64,000 nucleotides of DNA from Stenotrophomonas koreensis (GCF_001431525.1 NZ_LDJH01000017.1:1-64000); one strand, 5' to 3'; counted from the stretch's first letter, positions 36,554 to 47,447 are shown. Made by a program: numbers and translations. The notes: a model not told the origin generated them from the sequence alone.

Positions 36554-37312
36554 TCAGCCCGGCAGCGACTGCCCGCCGTCCACCGCCAGCACCTGGCCGG
36601 TGATCCAGCGCGCCGCCGGGCTGCACAGGAACAGCGCGGCCTCGGCCACCGCATCGACCTGGCCGAAATCACCGAACGGAATGCTGGCGCGGATGCGCTG
36701 GTACAGCGCCGGGTCCTGTTCGCGGCGTTCGGCCCAGCGCCCGCCCGGGAACTCGATCGAGCCCGGCGCCAGTGCGTTGACCCGGATCCGCTCCGGCGCC
36801 AGCTCGGTGGCCAGCGCGCCGGTGTAGTAGTTCACCGCGGCCTTGGCGGTGGAATAGGCCAGTGTGCGCGGGGTCGGCACCAGGCCATTGATCGAGCTGA
36901 CATTGAGGATGCAGCCGGCCGGGCTGCGGCGCAGCCAGGGCAGGGCGGCGCGGCTGGCGCGTACCGCGGCCATCAGGTCCACCTGCAGGCTGGCCTCCCA
37001 GCCGGCCTCGCTGTCGCCGCCACCAAAGCCGGAAGCGTTGTTGACCAGGATATCGATCCCGCCCAGCGCCTGCGCCGCCTGTTCGACCCAAGCAGCCAGC
37101 TGCGCTGCATCGGCCAGGTCACAGCGGCTGGTGTGCAGCGCCAGCCCTTCGTCGGCACACTGCGCGGCGGCCTGGTCCAGACCCTGCTGGCCACGGGCGC
37201 AGACCGCCACCTGCGCGCCGGCACGCGCCAGGCCAAGGGCAATCCCGAAGCCAATGCCACGGCTGCCGCCAGCCACCAGTGCACGCTGGCCAATCAGGGA
37301 AGACGGGTTCAT
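36554..37312 (-). CDS. SDR family oxidoreductase
   Basis: A 252-residue classical short-chain dehydrogenase. The cofactor motif GGSRGIGFG (about 15-23), the NNAS strand (about 91-94), the catalytic Ser in NVSSING and the Y-S-T-A-K motif are all present, and the C-terminus reads WITGQVLAVDGG. It is FabG/3-oxoacyl-reductase-like in layout. The substrate cannot be told. It converges with the Rossmann gene and shares strand with the DUF998 gene. Confidence 0.87.
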   Translation of the reverse strand: MNPSSLIGQRALVAGGSRGIGFGIALGLARAGAQVAVCARGQQGLDQAAAQCADEGLALHTSRCDLADAAQLAAWVEQAAQALGGIDILVNNASGFGGGDSEAGWEASLQVDLMAAVRASRAALPWLRRSPAGCILNVSSINGLVPTPRTLAYSTAKAAVNYYTGALATELAPERIRVNALAPGSIEFPGGRWAERREQDPALYQRIRASIPFGDFGQVDAVAEAALFLCSPAARWITGQVLAVDGGQSLPG

Positions 37313-37355
37313 CGCAGGACTCGCAGCAGGAAGGACGCTCGATTATCGCCGTCTG

Positions 37356-37979
37356 TCAGTGCGCTGGGGGCAGGGCCGGAGGCCGGCGGGCGACCAGTAC
37401 CCAGCCCACCACCGCCTGCGTCCCGTACATCAGCGCTTCGCCCAGGCGCTGCATCAGGCCGCGCAGGCTGGCCAGCTCCGGTGCCAGCATCGCCACGAAC
37501 AGGCCCAGCCACAGCACCACCAGCAGCAGCCAGCCGGCGCGTTGCCACAGGCGCAGGCCCGGTGCGCAGGCCAGCAGGGCCACCCCCAGCGCGGTGCCGG
37601 TGTAGGTGAACAGCGCCAGCACGTTGTGCAGGTTCTGGGCCAGGCTGCCTTGGGCCGGGCAGCCCAGGTCGCACGGGAAGATGGCCGAGCCGATCCACGC
37701 CAGCGGTTCGCAGAACAGCAGGGCCAGACCGGCGGCCTGCACCCCGCGTGGGCGCCAGTGGCGCCAGAAGCTGGCCAGGGCGATGGCAAAGAACAGACCC
37801 GAGGGCAGGTAGCCGGCCCAGTTGACCCAGCCGGCATGCGGCGCGCCGGTGGCACCGAGTTCGCTGATGTACTGTGACAGCGGGTGGTAATCAGGACGGA
37901 GCCAGCCCGGCAGCAGGAACACGGTGAACAGCCAGCTGGCTGCGGTCAGGGCAATCCACAAACGGGTGCTGCGCATCAT
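37356..37979 (-). CDS. DUF998 family membrane protein
   Basis: A 207-residue inner-membrane protein with about six hydrophobic helices. The DYHPLSQYISELGATG segment and SAIFPCDLGCP with HNVLALFTYTGTALG match the DUF998 family. A Cys pair lies in the CDLGC loop. Start: ATG 37979 behind CAGGGACGG; a longer frame from 37994 is open but has no ribosome site. Function unknown. Confidence 0.8.
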   Translation of the reverse strand: MMRSTRLWIALTAASWLFTVFLLPGWLRPDYHPLSQYISELGATGAPHAGWVNWAGYLPSGLFFAIALASFWRHWRPRGVQAAGLALLFCEPLAWIGSAIFPCDLGCPAQGSLAQNLHNVLALFTYTGTALGVALLACAPGLRLWQRAGWLLLVVLWLGLFVAMLAPELASLRGLMQRLGEALMYGTQAVVGWVLVARRPPALPPAH

Positions 37980-38012
37980 GCCGTCCCTGCACACAGGTGA
38001 TGCAGGCCAGTA

Positions 38013-38252
38013 TCAGGTGTCGGCAGGTTCCGGTGCAAAGCGTGGCCGTTGCTGGCCGTCGACCAGCACGTTCTGCACGAACATCGCATACGGGCGCACC
38101 CACAGCGCGCCATCGCCGTAGAGCTGGCGGTACAGCACCAGCACTTCCTGGGTCTCGCTGTGCCGGCACAGGTCGATGACCTGGTAGGGCTGGCCCTTGT
38201 AGTGGCGGTAGCGGCCCGGCGGCAGTGCGGGCAGGGGCGGCAGGTCGGACAT
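38013..38252 (-). CDS. DUF1653 family protein
   Basis: A 79-residue protein: PPGRYRHYKGQPYQVIDL, then ETQEVLVLYRQLYGDGALWVRPYAMFVQNV. This is the complete small DUF1653 beta-barrel-like fold, whose role is unknown. It lies 33 bases upstream of the DUF998 gene and could be cotranscribed with it. Confidence 0.85.
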   Translation of the reverse strand: MSDLPPLPALPPGRYRHYKGQPYQVIDLCRHSETQEVLVLYRQLYGDGALWVRPYAMFVQNVLVDGQQRPRFAPEPADT

Positions 38253-38382
38253 CGGTCACGGCTCGTGGCAACAGGAGCGGTGATTGTCGTACAGGCGGTG
38301 CCGGCTGTGCGGATCGACCGCGCCTGGCCGCGGCACGCCAGGAAAAAGCTGGCCGGCAAGGGACTGCCGGCCAGCGTGGCCA

Positions 38383-39738
38383 TTACTGGGCCAGGGCCAG
38401 GTCGTCGAGCAGCACGCGCAGGAAGCGCGCCGCCTCGCCACCGGTGCAGGCGCGGTGGTCGAAGGTCACCGACAGCGGGATCACCTTGTGGGTCTCGATC
38501 CCGCCCATCACCGGCACCACCTGGAAGCGGGCACGGCCGGCGCCGACGATGGCCACGCTCGGCGGCACCACCACCGGGGTGGCATAGCGGCCGGCGAACA
38601 TGCCGAAGTTGGACAGCGAGATGGTGTGCCCGCTCAGCTCGCTGGCGGCGATGGTGCGCTCTTCCACCTGCTGGCGCAGGCGCTTGATGGCCTCACGCAC
38701 GCCGCGGGCATCGAGCATGTCGGCATTGCGCAGGGCCGGCACGAACAGGCCGTCCTCGGTATCAACCGCGATGCCGATATCGACCTGGCGGTGCAGGGTG
38801 CGGGTCAGGTTGGCGCCATCGAACCAGGCATTCATTGCCGGCACCGCCTGGCAGCCGGCGACGATCGCGCGCACCAGGCGGGCGGTGACATCGTTGCCCG
38901 GCAGCCAGGCATGGATGTCGGCATCGTCATTGAGCGTGGTCGGCACCACCTGGGCATGGGCATCGGCCATCACCCGGGCCATGTTGCGGCGCACGCCCTT
39001 CAGCGGCTCGGGCTGGCCGAAGCTGCCACTGCCTGGCGGGGTGGTGCGCATCGGCTTGCCGGCCGCCGACAGCGTGGTGCGATCGCCGCTGCTGACCGCT
39101 GCGGCGGCCACGGCAGCCACCGGCTGGGCGGCGGCGCGTGCCACCGGAGCGGCAGCGCCGGCACGCGCGCTGCCATCGGCAGCGGCCTGCTTGACATCGT
39201 TCATGGTCACCGCGCCATCGGCGCCGCTGGCGCGTACCCGGGCCAGGTCGACACCGAGCTTGCGTGCCATCGCACGCACCGCCGGCACCGCCTTGACCCC
39301 ACCGACGGCAATGGCCGCCTCGGTGTGCACGGCATTGGAGGAGACCATCGCCCCGACCACGGTGCCTTCATCGGCACGCTCGCTGCTGGCAGCCGCCGGG
39401 ACCGGCGGCGGGGTGGCGGGAGCCGGAGCGGGCGCCGGCGCATGGCCGTGGTGGTGGCCGGTATCCTGGCCCTCGGCGCGCTGCGGCAGCGACGGGTCGA
39501 TTTCAAAGGCGGCCAGCTCGTGGCCGGTGATCACGATGTCGCCGGCCGCGCCGGCCAGGCGCAGCACCTTGCCCGAGACCGGGGACGGCACCTCGACCAC
39601 CGCCTTGGCGGTTTCCATCGACACCAGCGGTTCGTCCAGCTTGATCACATCACCGACTTTGACGAACCACTCCACGATGGTGGCATCGGGCAGGCCTTCG
39701 CCCAGGTCGGGCAGGTGGAAGCTCTTTGTTGCGCTCAT
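38383..39738 (-). CDS. 2-oxo acid dehydrogenase E2 (dihydrolipoyl acyltransferase)
   Basis: A 451-residue E2. The lipoyl domain (1-80) has the lipoyl-lysine K45 in METAKAVVEVP. An Ala/Pro/His-rich linker leads to the peripheral subunit-binding domain (AVPAVRAMARKLGVDLARV to GAVTMNDVK, about 148-185) and the catalytic domain from about 230. The active-site block reads DHRACTGG: the catalytic His is there, but the usual Asp of DHRxxDG is Thr, a variant I believe occurs in related proteobacterial E2s. With E1alpha and E1beta upstream it forms a pyruvate- or branched-chain-type complex. No E3 is seen in the window. Confidence 0.88.
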   Translation of the reverse strand: MSATKSFHLPDLGEGLPDATIVEWFVKVGDVIKLDEPLVSMETAKAVVEVPSPVSGKVLRLAGAAGDIVITGHELAAFEIDPSLPQRAEGQDTGHHHGHAPAPAPAPATPPPVPAAASSERADEGTVVGAMVSSNAVHTEAAIAVGGVKAVPAVRAMARKLGVDLARVRASGADGAVTMNDVKQAAADGSARAGAAAPVARAAAQPVAAVAAAAVSSGDRTTLSAAGKPMRTTPPGSGSFGQPEPLKGVRRNMARVMADAHAQVVPTTLNDDADIHAWLPGNDVTARLVRAIVAGCQAVPAMNAWFDGANLTRTLHRQVDIGIAVDTEDGLFVPALRNADMLDARGVREAIKRLRQQVEERTIAASELSGHTISLSNFGMFAGRYATPVVVPPSVAIVGAGRARFQVVPVMGGIETHKVIPLSVTFDHRACTGGEAARFLRVLLDDLALAQ

Positions 39739-39797
39739 GCAGGTTTCTCTAAAGGCAGAGGCCGGCGGCGCAGGCACGCCGCCGGCCGGGTGTTGGA

Positions 39798-40784
39798 TCA
39801 GCCGTTGGCCAGGGTGCGCTTGGCCGCAGCGACGATGCGCTCGACGCTGGGCAGGTACTTCATTTCCAGGCGGAACAGCGGGATATGGGTGTCATAGCCG
39901 GTGACGCGCTCGACCGGCGAGAGCAGGTCGTACAGCGAGCTTTCGGCCAGGCGGGCGGCGATTTCGGCACCGAAGCCGGCGGTACGCGGCGCTTCCTGGA
40001 TGACCACGCAGCGGCCGGTACGGGCGACCGACTCGGCGATGGTGTCAAAGTCCAGCGGACGCAGCGTGGCCACGTCGATGACCTCGGCGCTGATGCCTTC
40101 GCCGGCCAGCGCGTCGGCTGCTTCCAGCGCTTCCTTGACCTGGGCACCCCAGGCCACCAGGGTCACGTCGGTACCCTCGCGCAGCACGAAGCACACATCC
40201 AGCGGCAGCGCTTCGCCGTCATCGACCACCAGTTCCTTGTACTGGCGGTAGATGCGCTTGGGTTCGAAATAGATCACCGGGTCCGGCTCGCGGATGGCGG
40301 CCAGCAGCATGCCGTAGGCGCGCTGCGGGCTGGACGGCATCACCACGCGCAGGCCGGGCACGTTGGTGAACATCGCCTCGTTGGCCTCGCTGTGGTGTTC
40401 CGGGGCGCGGATGCCACCGCCCCACGGCACGCGCAGCACCATCGGACAGGTCAGGCGGCCACGGGTACGGTTGCGGAAGCGCGCCGCATGGCAGATCAGG
40501 TGGTCCAGCATCGGGTAGACGAAGCCGTCGAACTGGGCTTCGGCCACCGGCTTCATGCCCTGCACGGCCAGGCCGACGGTCAGGCCGGCGATGGTGGTTT
40601 CATCCAGCGGGGTATCGAGCACGCGCTCGGCACCGAAGCGCTGCTGCAGGCCGGCGGTGGCGCGGAACACACCGCCGTTGACGCCGACGTCCTCGCCGAG
40701 CACCAGCACGCTGGGGTCATGGGCCATTTCCCAGGCCAGGGCCTGGGTGATCGCTTCAATCAGGGTGATGGGCTGGGCGGTCAT
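39798..40784 (-). CDS. 2-oxo acid dehydrogenase E1 component, beta subunit
   Basis: A 328-residue E1beta with the full family layout: ITLIEAITQALAWEM, VLVLGEDVGVNGGVFRAT, LDTPLDETTIAGL, the E-A-Q-F-D-G-F segment and GGIRAPEHHSEANEAMF. It pairs with E1alpha as an alpha2beta2 thiamine-diphosphate enzyme that decarboxylates a 2-oxo acid and acylates the E2 lipoyl group. ATG 40784 (MTAQPITL) is preferred by family length and its ACGAGG site; ATG 40868, inside the E1alpha end, would add a 28-residue polar leader. Confidence 0.88.
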   Translation of the reverse strand: MTAQPITLIEAITQALAWEMAHDPSVLVLGEDVGVNGGVFRATAGLQQRFGAERVLDTPLDETTIAGLTVGLAVQGMKPVAEAQFDGFVYPMLDHLICHAARFRNRTRGRLTCPMVLRVPWGGGIRAPEHHSEANEAMFTNVPGLRVVMPSSPQRAYGMLLAAIREPDPVIYFEPKRIYRQYKELVVDDGEALPLDVCFVLREGTDVTLVAWGAQVKEALEAADALAGEGISAEVIDVATLRPLDFDTIAESVARTGRCVVIQEAPRTAGFGAEIAARLAESSLYDLLSPVERVTGYDTHIPLFRLEMKYLPSVERIVAAAKRTLANG

Positions 40785-40860
40785 CGCGGCCTCGTGCTGC
40801 TGGCTGGTGCTGGAAGTGTCGGTACTGGCTGAGGGGCTCGGGGTGCAGACCTGGCGCAGA

Positions 40861-41949
40861 TCATCCATGGCGGTTCTCCAGCGCGATGGCGGCCGCACGC
40901 TGGGCCAGCAGTTCCGGCGGCGGATCGGCGTAGAGGTAATCAAACATCGCTTCCACCGGCGGCACCGGGGTGGCCAGGTAGGCGTTGACCTCTTCGTCCA
41001 CGCGCTTGGCGCACTCGGCGTTCCACTCGTTTTCCAGCTGCTCGTTCCAGACCCCGGCGCGGGTCAGGTAGGCGCGCAGGCGCAGCATCGGCTCGCGCGT
41101 CCAGGCATCGGTGACTTCGGCGCTGTCGCGGTAGCGGCGCGCGTCATCGGCGGTGGTGTGGTCGGACAGGCGGTAGGTCAGCAGTTCCAGCACGGTGCCG
41201 CCGTCGCCGGCCAGGGCGCGCTCGCGCGCCTGCTGCATGGCCACCATCACCGCCAGCAGGTCGTTGCCGTCCACCTGCAGGCAGTGCAGGCCGCCGGCCA
41301 GGCCCTTCTGGGCCAAGGTCTGTGCGCCGGTCTGGGCACTGCGCGGCACGCTGATCGCCCAGCCGTTGTTGACCACGCACAGGATCAGCGGCAGCTTGTA
41401 GGCGCCGGCCGAGTTCACTGCGGCGTAGAAGTCGGTCTTGGAGCTGCCGCCGTCACCGCACACTGCCACCGCGATCTGTTGCTGCTTGCGCAGCTTGAAC
41501 GCCAGCGCCGAACCGGCCGCATGCAGGCACTGGGTGGAGATCGGTACGCAGATCGGGAAATCCCTGGCCGCATCGCTGTTGCGGTCATAGTCGCTGCCGC
41601 GCTCGTCGCCGCCCCAGTACAGCAGCACGTCGCGGATGCGCACCCCGCGCACCAGCATCGCGCCGTATTCGCGGTAGCTCGGCGCAAACACATCGCCGCG
41701 GCGCATCACCGCGCCGATGCCGACGTGGGCGGCTTCATGGCCCAGGCAGGAGGCGTAGGTGCCCAGCTTGCCGGTGCGCTGCAGGGCCACGGCCTTGGCA
41801 TCGAACAGCCGGGTCATCAGCATCTGCTTGAAGTACGGCACCAGGGCCGCCGGGTCGCGCAGGTTCTCGGGCAGGTCGTTGCGCAGCAACTGACCGTCGT
41901 TGTCCAGGTATTGCAGGTGGTGGATCTGATATTCGGCGGAAACCGTCAT
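40861..41949 (-). CDS. 2-oxo acid dehydrogenase E1 component, alpha subunit
   Basis: A 362-residue thiamine-diphosphate subunit. The cofactor motif runs from CGDGGSSKTDFYAAVNSAG to VVNNGWAIS (about 182-220). The LGTYASCLGHEAAHVGIGAVM start and the RLSDHTTADDARRYR loop are also typical. It is first in an E1alpha-E1beta-E2 operon on the minus strand; the E1beta frame overlaps its end or follows it. Substrate preference (pyruvate against branched-chain) cannot be fixed from sequence. A palindrome upstream may be an operator. Confidence 0.87.
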   Translation of the reverse strand: MTVSAEYQIHHLQYLDNDGQLLRNDLPENLRDPAALVPYFKQMLMTRLFDAKAVALQRTGKLGTYASCLGHEAAHVGIGAVMRRGDVFAPSYREYGAMLVRGVRIRDVLLYWGGDERGSDYDRNSDAARDFPICVPISTQCLHAAGSALAFKLRKQQQIAVAVCGDGGSSKTDFYAAVNSAGAYKLPLILCVVNNGWAISVPRSAQTGAQTLAQKGLAGGLHCLQVDGNDLLAVMVAMQQARERALAGDGGTVLELLTYRLSDHTTADDARRYRDSAEVTDAWTREPMLRLRAYLTRAGVWNEQLENEWNAECAKRVDEEVNAYLATPVPPVEAMFDYLYADPPPELLAQRAAAIALENRHG

Positions 41950-41972
41950 TGCTGCGACATCCCTACAGATGG

Positions 41973-41984
41973 TTTCAATTGAAA
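41973..41984. promoter_or_regulatory. Palindrome TTTCAATTGAAA upstream of the E1alpha gene
   Basis: A perfect 12-base palindrome 24 bases upstream of the E1alpha start, in an AT-rich pocket of a GC-rich region. It is the right size and position for a dimeric regulator site acting on the dehydrogenase operon. The regulator is not identified. Confidence 0.4.
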
Positions 41985-42052
41985 TGACATCCTAGGCAAA
42001 TTGCATCCAAAAGCCCGCTTGCGCTGCAGCAATTGGACACCGTACGGACGCA

Positions 42053-42082
42053 AACGGGCGCGACCAGCTGGCCGCGCCCGTT
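42053..42082 (-). terminator. Stem-loop downstream of the nuclease gene
   Basis: AACGGGCGCG (42053-42062) and CGCGCCCGTT (42073-42082) form a perfect 10-base stem 24 bases after the nuclease stop. The T run (GTTTTT) lies on the plus-strand side; on the minus strand only GTTTG follows, so as a terminator of the nuclease it is weak. Confidence 0.5.
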
Positions 42083-42105
42083 GTTTTTACAGGGAAAACA
42101 GGGAA

Positions 42106-45100
42106 TCAGTAGCCGGCACTGTAGCTGCCGGTGTTGTTGTCCGGATCGGCATCGGCGCTGGCGCTGGAGACCACGCCCTGCAGCTGCAGCTGGCCACTGG
42201 CCGGTACCGGGCGGGTGTTGGCCTTGACCGTGAAGCCGGCCGTGGCACCGGCCGCCAGGCTGGCCGTGGTGCAGCGGAAGCTGGCCTGGCGGTTGCCATT
42301 GGTGGTCTTGCTGCACGACCAGCCGGCCGGTGCCGCCACCGAGGAGGTGGCGGTCAGGGTGTTGCCGGTGACCAGCAGCACCGGGTTGACGGCCGCCAGC
42401 TGGCCGAGGTTGCTGACGCTGGCCGCGACCTGGGTGGTCAGGCCGGTGGCCGGAACGCTGGCCGGGCCGTTGAAGCTGACCGCCAGATCAGCGGCCGGCA
42501 CCACCGCCGGGGTGACTTCCACCTCGACCTCGGTGCTGTTGTTGCCCGGCTGCGGGTCGCTGGTCTGCGACTGTGCAGCCACCGCCAGCTTCAGCGGCGC
42601 ACCGACCAGGCTGGCGTCGGTGACCACCTCGGTGGTGAAGGTGGCACTGGCGCTGGCGGCCAGGGTGTCGATGCTGCAGGTCACCGTGGTGGTGGTGGTC
42701 ACCACCGGGGCGCCGCAGTTCCAGCCCGCCGGCACGCCGGACATCAGCGGCGAGACCACCGCATCGAACACCAGTGCCACGGCCGGCTGGGACGCCGCGG
42801 CCGGGCCGTTGTTGCTTACCGTGCTGGTGTAGCGCAGCGTCTGCCCGGCTTCCACGCGGTACTGGTCGGCATTGGCGGCCACGCCGAGGTCGGCGAACTG
42901 CTGCATCTGCAGCTGGATCAGCACCAGGGTCGGGTCATGGTCGGCCAGGCGGGTCGGGGTGTCGCCGCTGTTGCGGGCGGTTTCCGGGAAGTCGGCATTG
43001 ATCCGTGCATGGCTGACGCGCAGGTTGCCGACATCGCTGGCAGTGAGCAGCGAGCTGCTGGCCACCACGTGGTCCAGCGACTGCACCACCCCGTCAAAGG
43101 TGTAGCTGTAGCTCGATTCCGGCGGCAGCAGCCAGGTCAGGGTCTGGTAGTCAGGGTTGACCAGGTCGATGCCATCGCCAGTGACGATGGTTTCATCATC
43201 GGCGGCGGGCTGGCCGGTGATCGTGCCCAGCGCATCGACATAGCCATCGTTGAACTCGAAGGCGTTGAAGTCGCCCATCACCAGCACGCGCTCGGCCGGG
43301 TCGGCGCTCTGCCGGGCCTGCAGCAGCTCGGCCAGGAACACCGCCTGGGCCTGGCGCTTGGCACGGACGCGGGCACCGGCGGCATCGTCGGTTTCATTGC
43401 CATTGAGCGAGCGCTGGTGGACCACGATCGCGGTGAGTGGGAACTGGCGGCCATCGGCAAAGTTCACCACCGCCTCCAGCGACAGCGGCGGACGGTCGTT
43501 GAGCAGGCTGCTGGTACCGTCCGGCTGGGTCCACTGGGTGTTCTTGCCGTGCTGCTCGACCAGGCCGACCTGCACCCGCGGCACCCCGGCGGCGACTTCG
43601 GCGGTCTTGACCAGGAAGCCGACATCGATGCCGCCGACGTCGTTGCCTTCCATCAGGTAGGCCACGTACTGCGGGTCGGGCTGGCCGTTGGCCACCGCAT
43701 CGGCATTGATGCGGTTGGCCAGGGTGGTCAGCACGCTCAGGCTCTCCACTTCGACCGCACCGAGGATGTCAGGGAAGTGCAGGTAGTTGCGGATGCCCAG
43801 CGAGGCCTTGTTCAGGCGCTTGTCGTAGGCGGCGCTGGTCAGCACTGGCTCACCGACCGCCGGGTCGTTCACATCGTCGAAGAAGCGCTGCAGGTTGTAG
43901 GTGGCGACATTGATCTCGTCAGCCTGCGGCAGCGCGGCCGCGCGCGGCTGGTCATGGCCGTCGCACTGCACCTGCGGGGTCACTTCCGGGTACAGGGTGT
44001 AGCGGCGGAAGGTGTAGTCCAGCGGGCCGGTCACTTCCAGCACGTGGCAGTTGGAGGCCACCTCCAGCCGGGTCGCGCCGATTGCGCCACTGCTGACGGC
44101 CAGCAGTTCGGGGTTGGTATCCCAGCGCGGCACATTGGCCGGGGCGCTGGCCGGCAGGTTGTCCGGCAGCTGGATGCCCGGCTCGCGGTACGAGCGCGGC
44201 ACCCCGGTGACCACGGCATGGAACACGCCGTTGTTGCTGCCGGTGGCCTGCGATTCGTTGACCGAACCGGCGCTGGGGGCGTTGACGGTCAGGCTGGGTG
44301 CGGTCACGCGCATGCCTTCGTAACGCTCCAGCTGGTCGAGCGGTCCGGTCGCGCTGGGCAGCTCGGTGGTCAGCACCACCGGCGTCGGCAGCGGCTGGCC
44401 GCTGGCCAGCACGGTCACCGTCGGGTTGGTCAGCTCGGTCAGCGGCGGCTGCTGCGGGTCGGCGCCTGGCACGTACTCGATCACCGTGGCCTGCACCGCG
44501 ACCAGGGTGCCGGGGACGATCGTGCTGGCCGGGGCGCCACCGGTGTAGACATAGATGCCGCGCGAGGCATCGGCCGGGTGCGGGCCCTCGCTGTCCGGGG
44601 TCTGCATGAAGAAGCCGGCCGTGCGCACGCCGGTGACCACGCCGCGGGTGACCACCACCTGGCCTTCCAGCGGCGAGCGTTCGCCACTGCCCTGGATCGC
44701 GCTGATCGGCAGGAACACGAAGTCGTCATTGGCAATGGTGCCGGTGACGGTCAGCGCGCCGGGGAAGGCGCCCTGGACGTTGCTGATGTCCAGGTAGAAG
44801 GTTTCATCGGCCTCGCTGTCGGTATCGCCGATCACCTGCACGGTGATGCTGGCGCTGCGCTCACCCTCGGCCACGGTCACGCTGCCGCTGCTGGCCACAT
44901 AGTCGCTGCCGGCACTGGCGCTGCCGTCGCGGGTGGCATAGTCGAAGCTCACCCCGCCGGCCGGGGCCGGTGCGGACAGGTTCACGGTGAAGGTGAAGGC
45001 GCGGCTGCCGCTGTCGCCCTCGGCCTGGCTGAGGTTGGCCGCGCCGATGATCACCTGGCCATCGGCGCCGCAGACCACGGCCGGGCTGGCGCTGTTGCGC

Positions 45101-45660
45101 GGTGCTGGCGCGCCGGCGGCAAAGTCGCTGGCGTTGTTGTTGCTGTCGGTGCAGCCGTTGTCGGCACGCAGCACCGCCAGCGTGTTGCTCATCGCCGTTG
45201 CCGCCGCGCCGCCTTCGAAGCAGTTGGCGGTGCCGATGCCGACCAGGTCGATTACGCCAGTCGGGCAGGCGCCACTCAGTGCCGCCGTGCTGCTGACCAG
45301 GGCAACCTTGGCATTGGCGCTGGCCATGGCGATGGTGCCGCTGGCATCGGGCGTGGGCAGGGCCAGGCTGCCGCCGCTGCCGTCGGCCTGCTTGATCAGG
45401 TAGTAGCCGCCGGCGGCGATGCTGCCGCCCAGCGCGGTGGTTGCCCAGCTGCCGGTGCCGGTGGCCGAGGCGTACTGCACCGTCCAGCCGCTCAGGTCGA
45501 CCGCGGCGGTGCCGTTGTTGTGCAGCTCGATGAAGTCACTCCTCAGCGTCGCCCCGGTATTGCCGCCACCGCCATAGACCTGGCTGATGACCACGTCGGC
45601 GTGGGCCTGGCTGGCCAGAAGGATGCCGGCAACAGCGGCGGTGAGCGGTGAGACGCGCAT
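42106..45660 (-). CDS. Large secreted modular nuclease (ExeM/NucH-like)
   Basis: A 1,184-residue exported protein. A signal peptide (1 to about 21, ending AHA) is followed by a lamin-tail domain (VISQVYGGGGNTG, FIELHNNG; about 22-150), a Calx-beta-like region (about 210-310), an OB-like segment (VVTRGVVTGVRTAGFFMQ), and the endonuclease/exonuclease/phosphatase domain. The latter spans about 580-870 with NVATYNLQRFF, VLVMGDFNAFEF, LDHVVAS and LADHDPTL motifs. Two DUF11-like repeats (about 890-1184) form the C-terminus, where Cys pairs occur. It matches extracellular DNases such as Shewanella ExeM and Aeromonas NucH, and may release phosphate and nucleosides from DNA or remodel biofilm. Start ATG 45660 follows AGGGGAAAT. 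Confidence 0.88.
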   Translation of the reverse strand: MRVSPLTAAVAGILLASQAHADVVISQVYGGGGNTGATLRSDFIELHNNGTAAVDLSGWTVQYASATGTGSWATTALGGSIAAGGYYLIKQADGSGGSLALPTPDASGTIAMASANAKVALVSSTAALSGACPTGVIDLVGIGTANCFEGGAAATAMSNTLAVLRADNGCTDSNNNASDFAAGAPAPRNSASPAVVCGADGQVIIGAANLSQAEGDSGSRAFTFTVNLSAPAPAGGVSFDYATRDGSASAGSDYVASSGSVTVAEGERSASITVQVIGDTDSEADETFYLDISNVQGAFPGALTVTGTIANDDFVFLPISAIQGSGERSPLEGQVVVTRGVVTGVRTAGFFMQTPDSEGPHPADASRGIYVYTGGAPASTIVPGTLVAVQATVIEYVPGADPQQPPLTELTNPTVTVLASGQPLPTPVVLTTELPSATGPLDQLERYEGMRVTAPSLTVNAPSAGSVNESQATGSNNGVFHAVVTGVPRSYREPGIQLPDNLPASAPANVPRWDTNPELLAVSSGAIGATRLEVASNCHVLEVTGPLDYTFRRYTLYPEVTPQVQCDGHDQPRAAALPQADEINVATYNLQRFFDDVNDPAVGEPVLTSAAYDKRLNKASLGIRNYLHFPDILGAVEVESLSVLTTLANRINADAVANGQPDPQYVAYLMEGNDVGGIDVGFLVKTAEVAAGVPRVQVGLVEQHGKNTQWTQPDGTSSLLNDRPPLSLEAVVNFADGRQFPLTAIVVHQRSLNGNETDDAAGARVRAKRQAQAVFLAELLQARQSADPAERVLVMGDFNAFEFNDGYVDALGTITGQPAADDETIVTGDGIDLVNPDYQTLTWLLPPESSYSYTFDGVVQSLDHVVASSSLLTASDVGNLRVSHARINADFPETARNSGDTPTRLADHDPTLVLIQLQMQQFADLGVAANADQYRVEAGQTLRYTSTVSNNGPAAASQPAVALVFDAVVSPLMSGVPAGWNCGAPVVTTTTTVTCSIDTLAASASATFTTEVVTDASLVGAPLKLAVAAQSQTSDPQPGNNSTEVEVEVTPAVVPAADLAVSFNGPASVPATGLTTQVAASVSNLGQLAAVNPVLLVTGNTLTATSSVAAPAGWSCSKTTNGNRQASFRCTTASLAAGATAGFTVKANTRPVPASGQLQLQGVVSSASADADPDNNTGSYSAGY

Positions 45661-45724
45661 GCAGTATTTCCCCTGAGTCATTGGAGTGGGTAGGCAAGAA
45701 CGAGCGGGAGCCGAAGGGCGGCAT

Positions 45725-45763
45725 CGTCAAAATGTTGACGCATAAACAATTCATGAATATGAC
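45725..45763 (+). promoter_or_regulatory. Promoter of the AbgT-type transporter with operator-like inverted repeat
   Basis: -35 TTGACG (45735-45740), a 17-base spacer and -10 TATGAC (45758-45763) give a near-consensus sigma-70 promoter about 110 bases before the ATG. The -35 is also the right half of a perfect inverted repeat CGTCAA-AATG-TTGACG (45725-45740), placing a candidate repressor site directly on the promoter. Confidence 0.6.
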
Positions 45764-45875
45764 AGCAAGCGCGGCCGCAGGAAAGCCAACCAGTGACCGC
45801 CCGCACATTGGCACTTGCCCTGCTGGCAGATGAATGGCACTTTCACTGCTTTGATTTACAAGGGAAATAGACCGG

Positions 45876-47447
<1,572 letters not shown>

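Noticed and set aside
42001..45651. 1,216-codon open frame antisense to the nuclease gene
   Set aside because: Gly/His/Arg-rich composition with no motif, mirroring a well-supported modular nuclease on the other strand.
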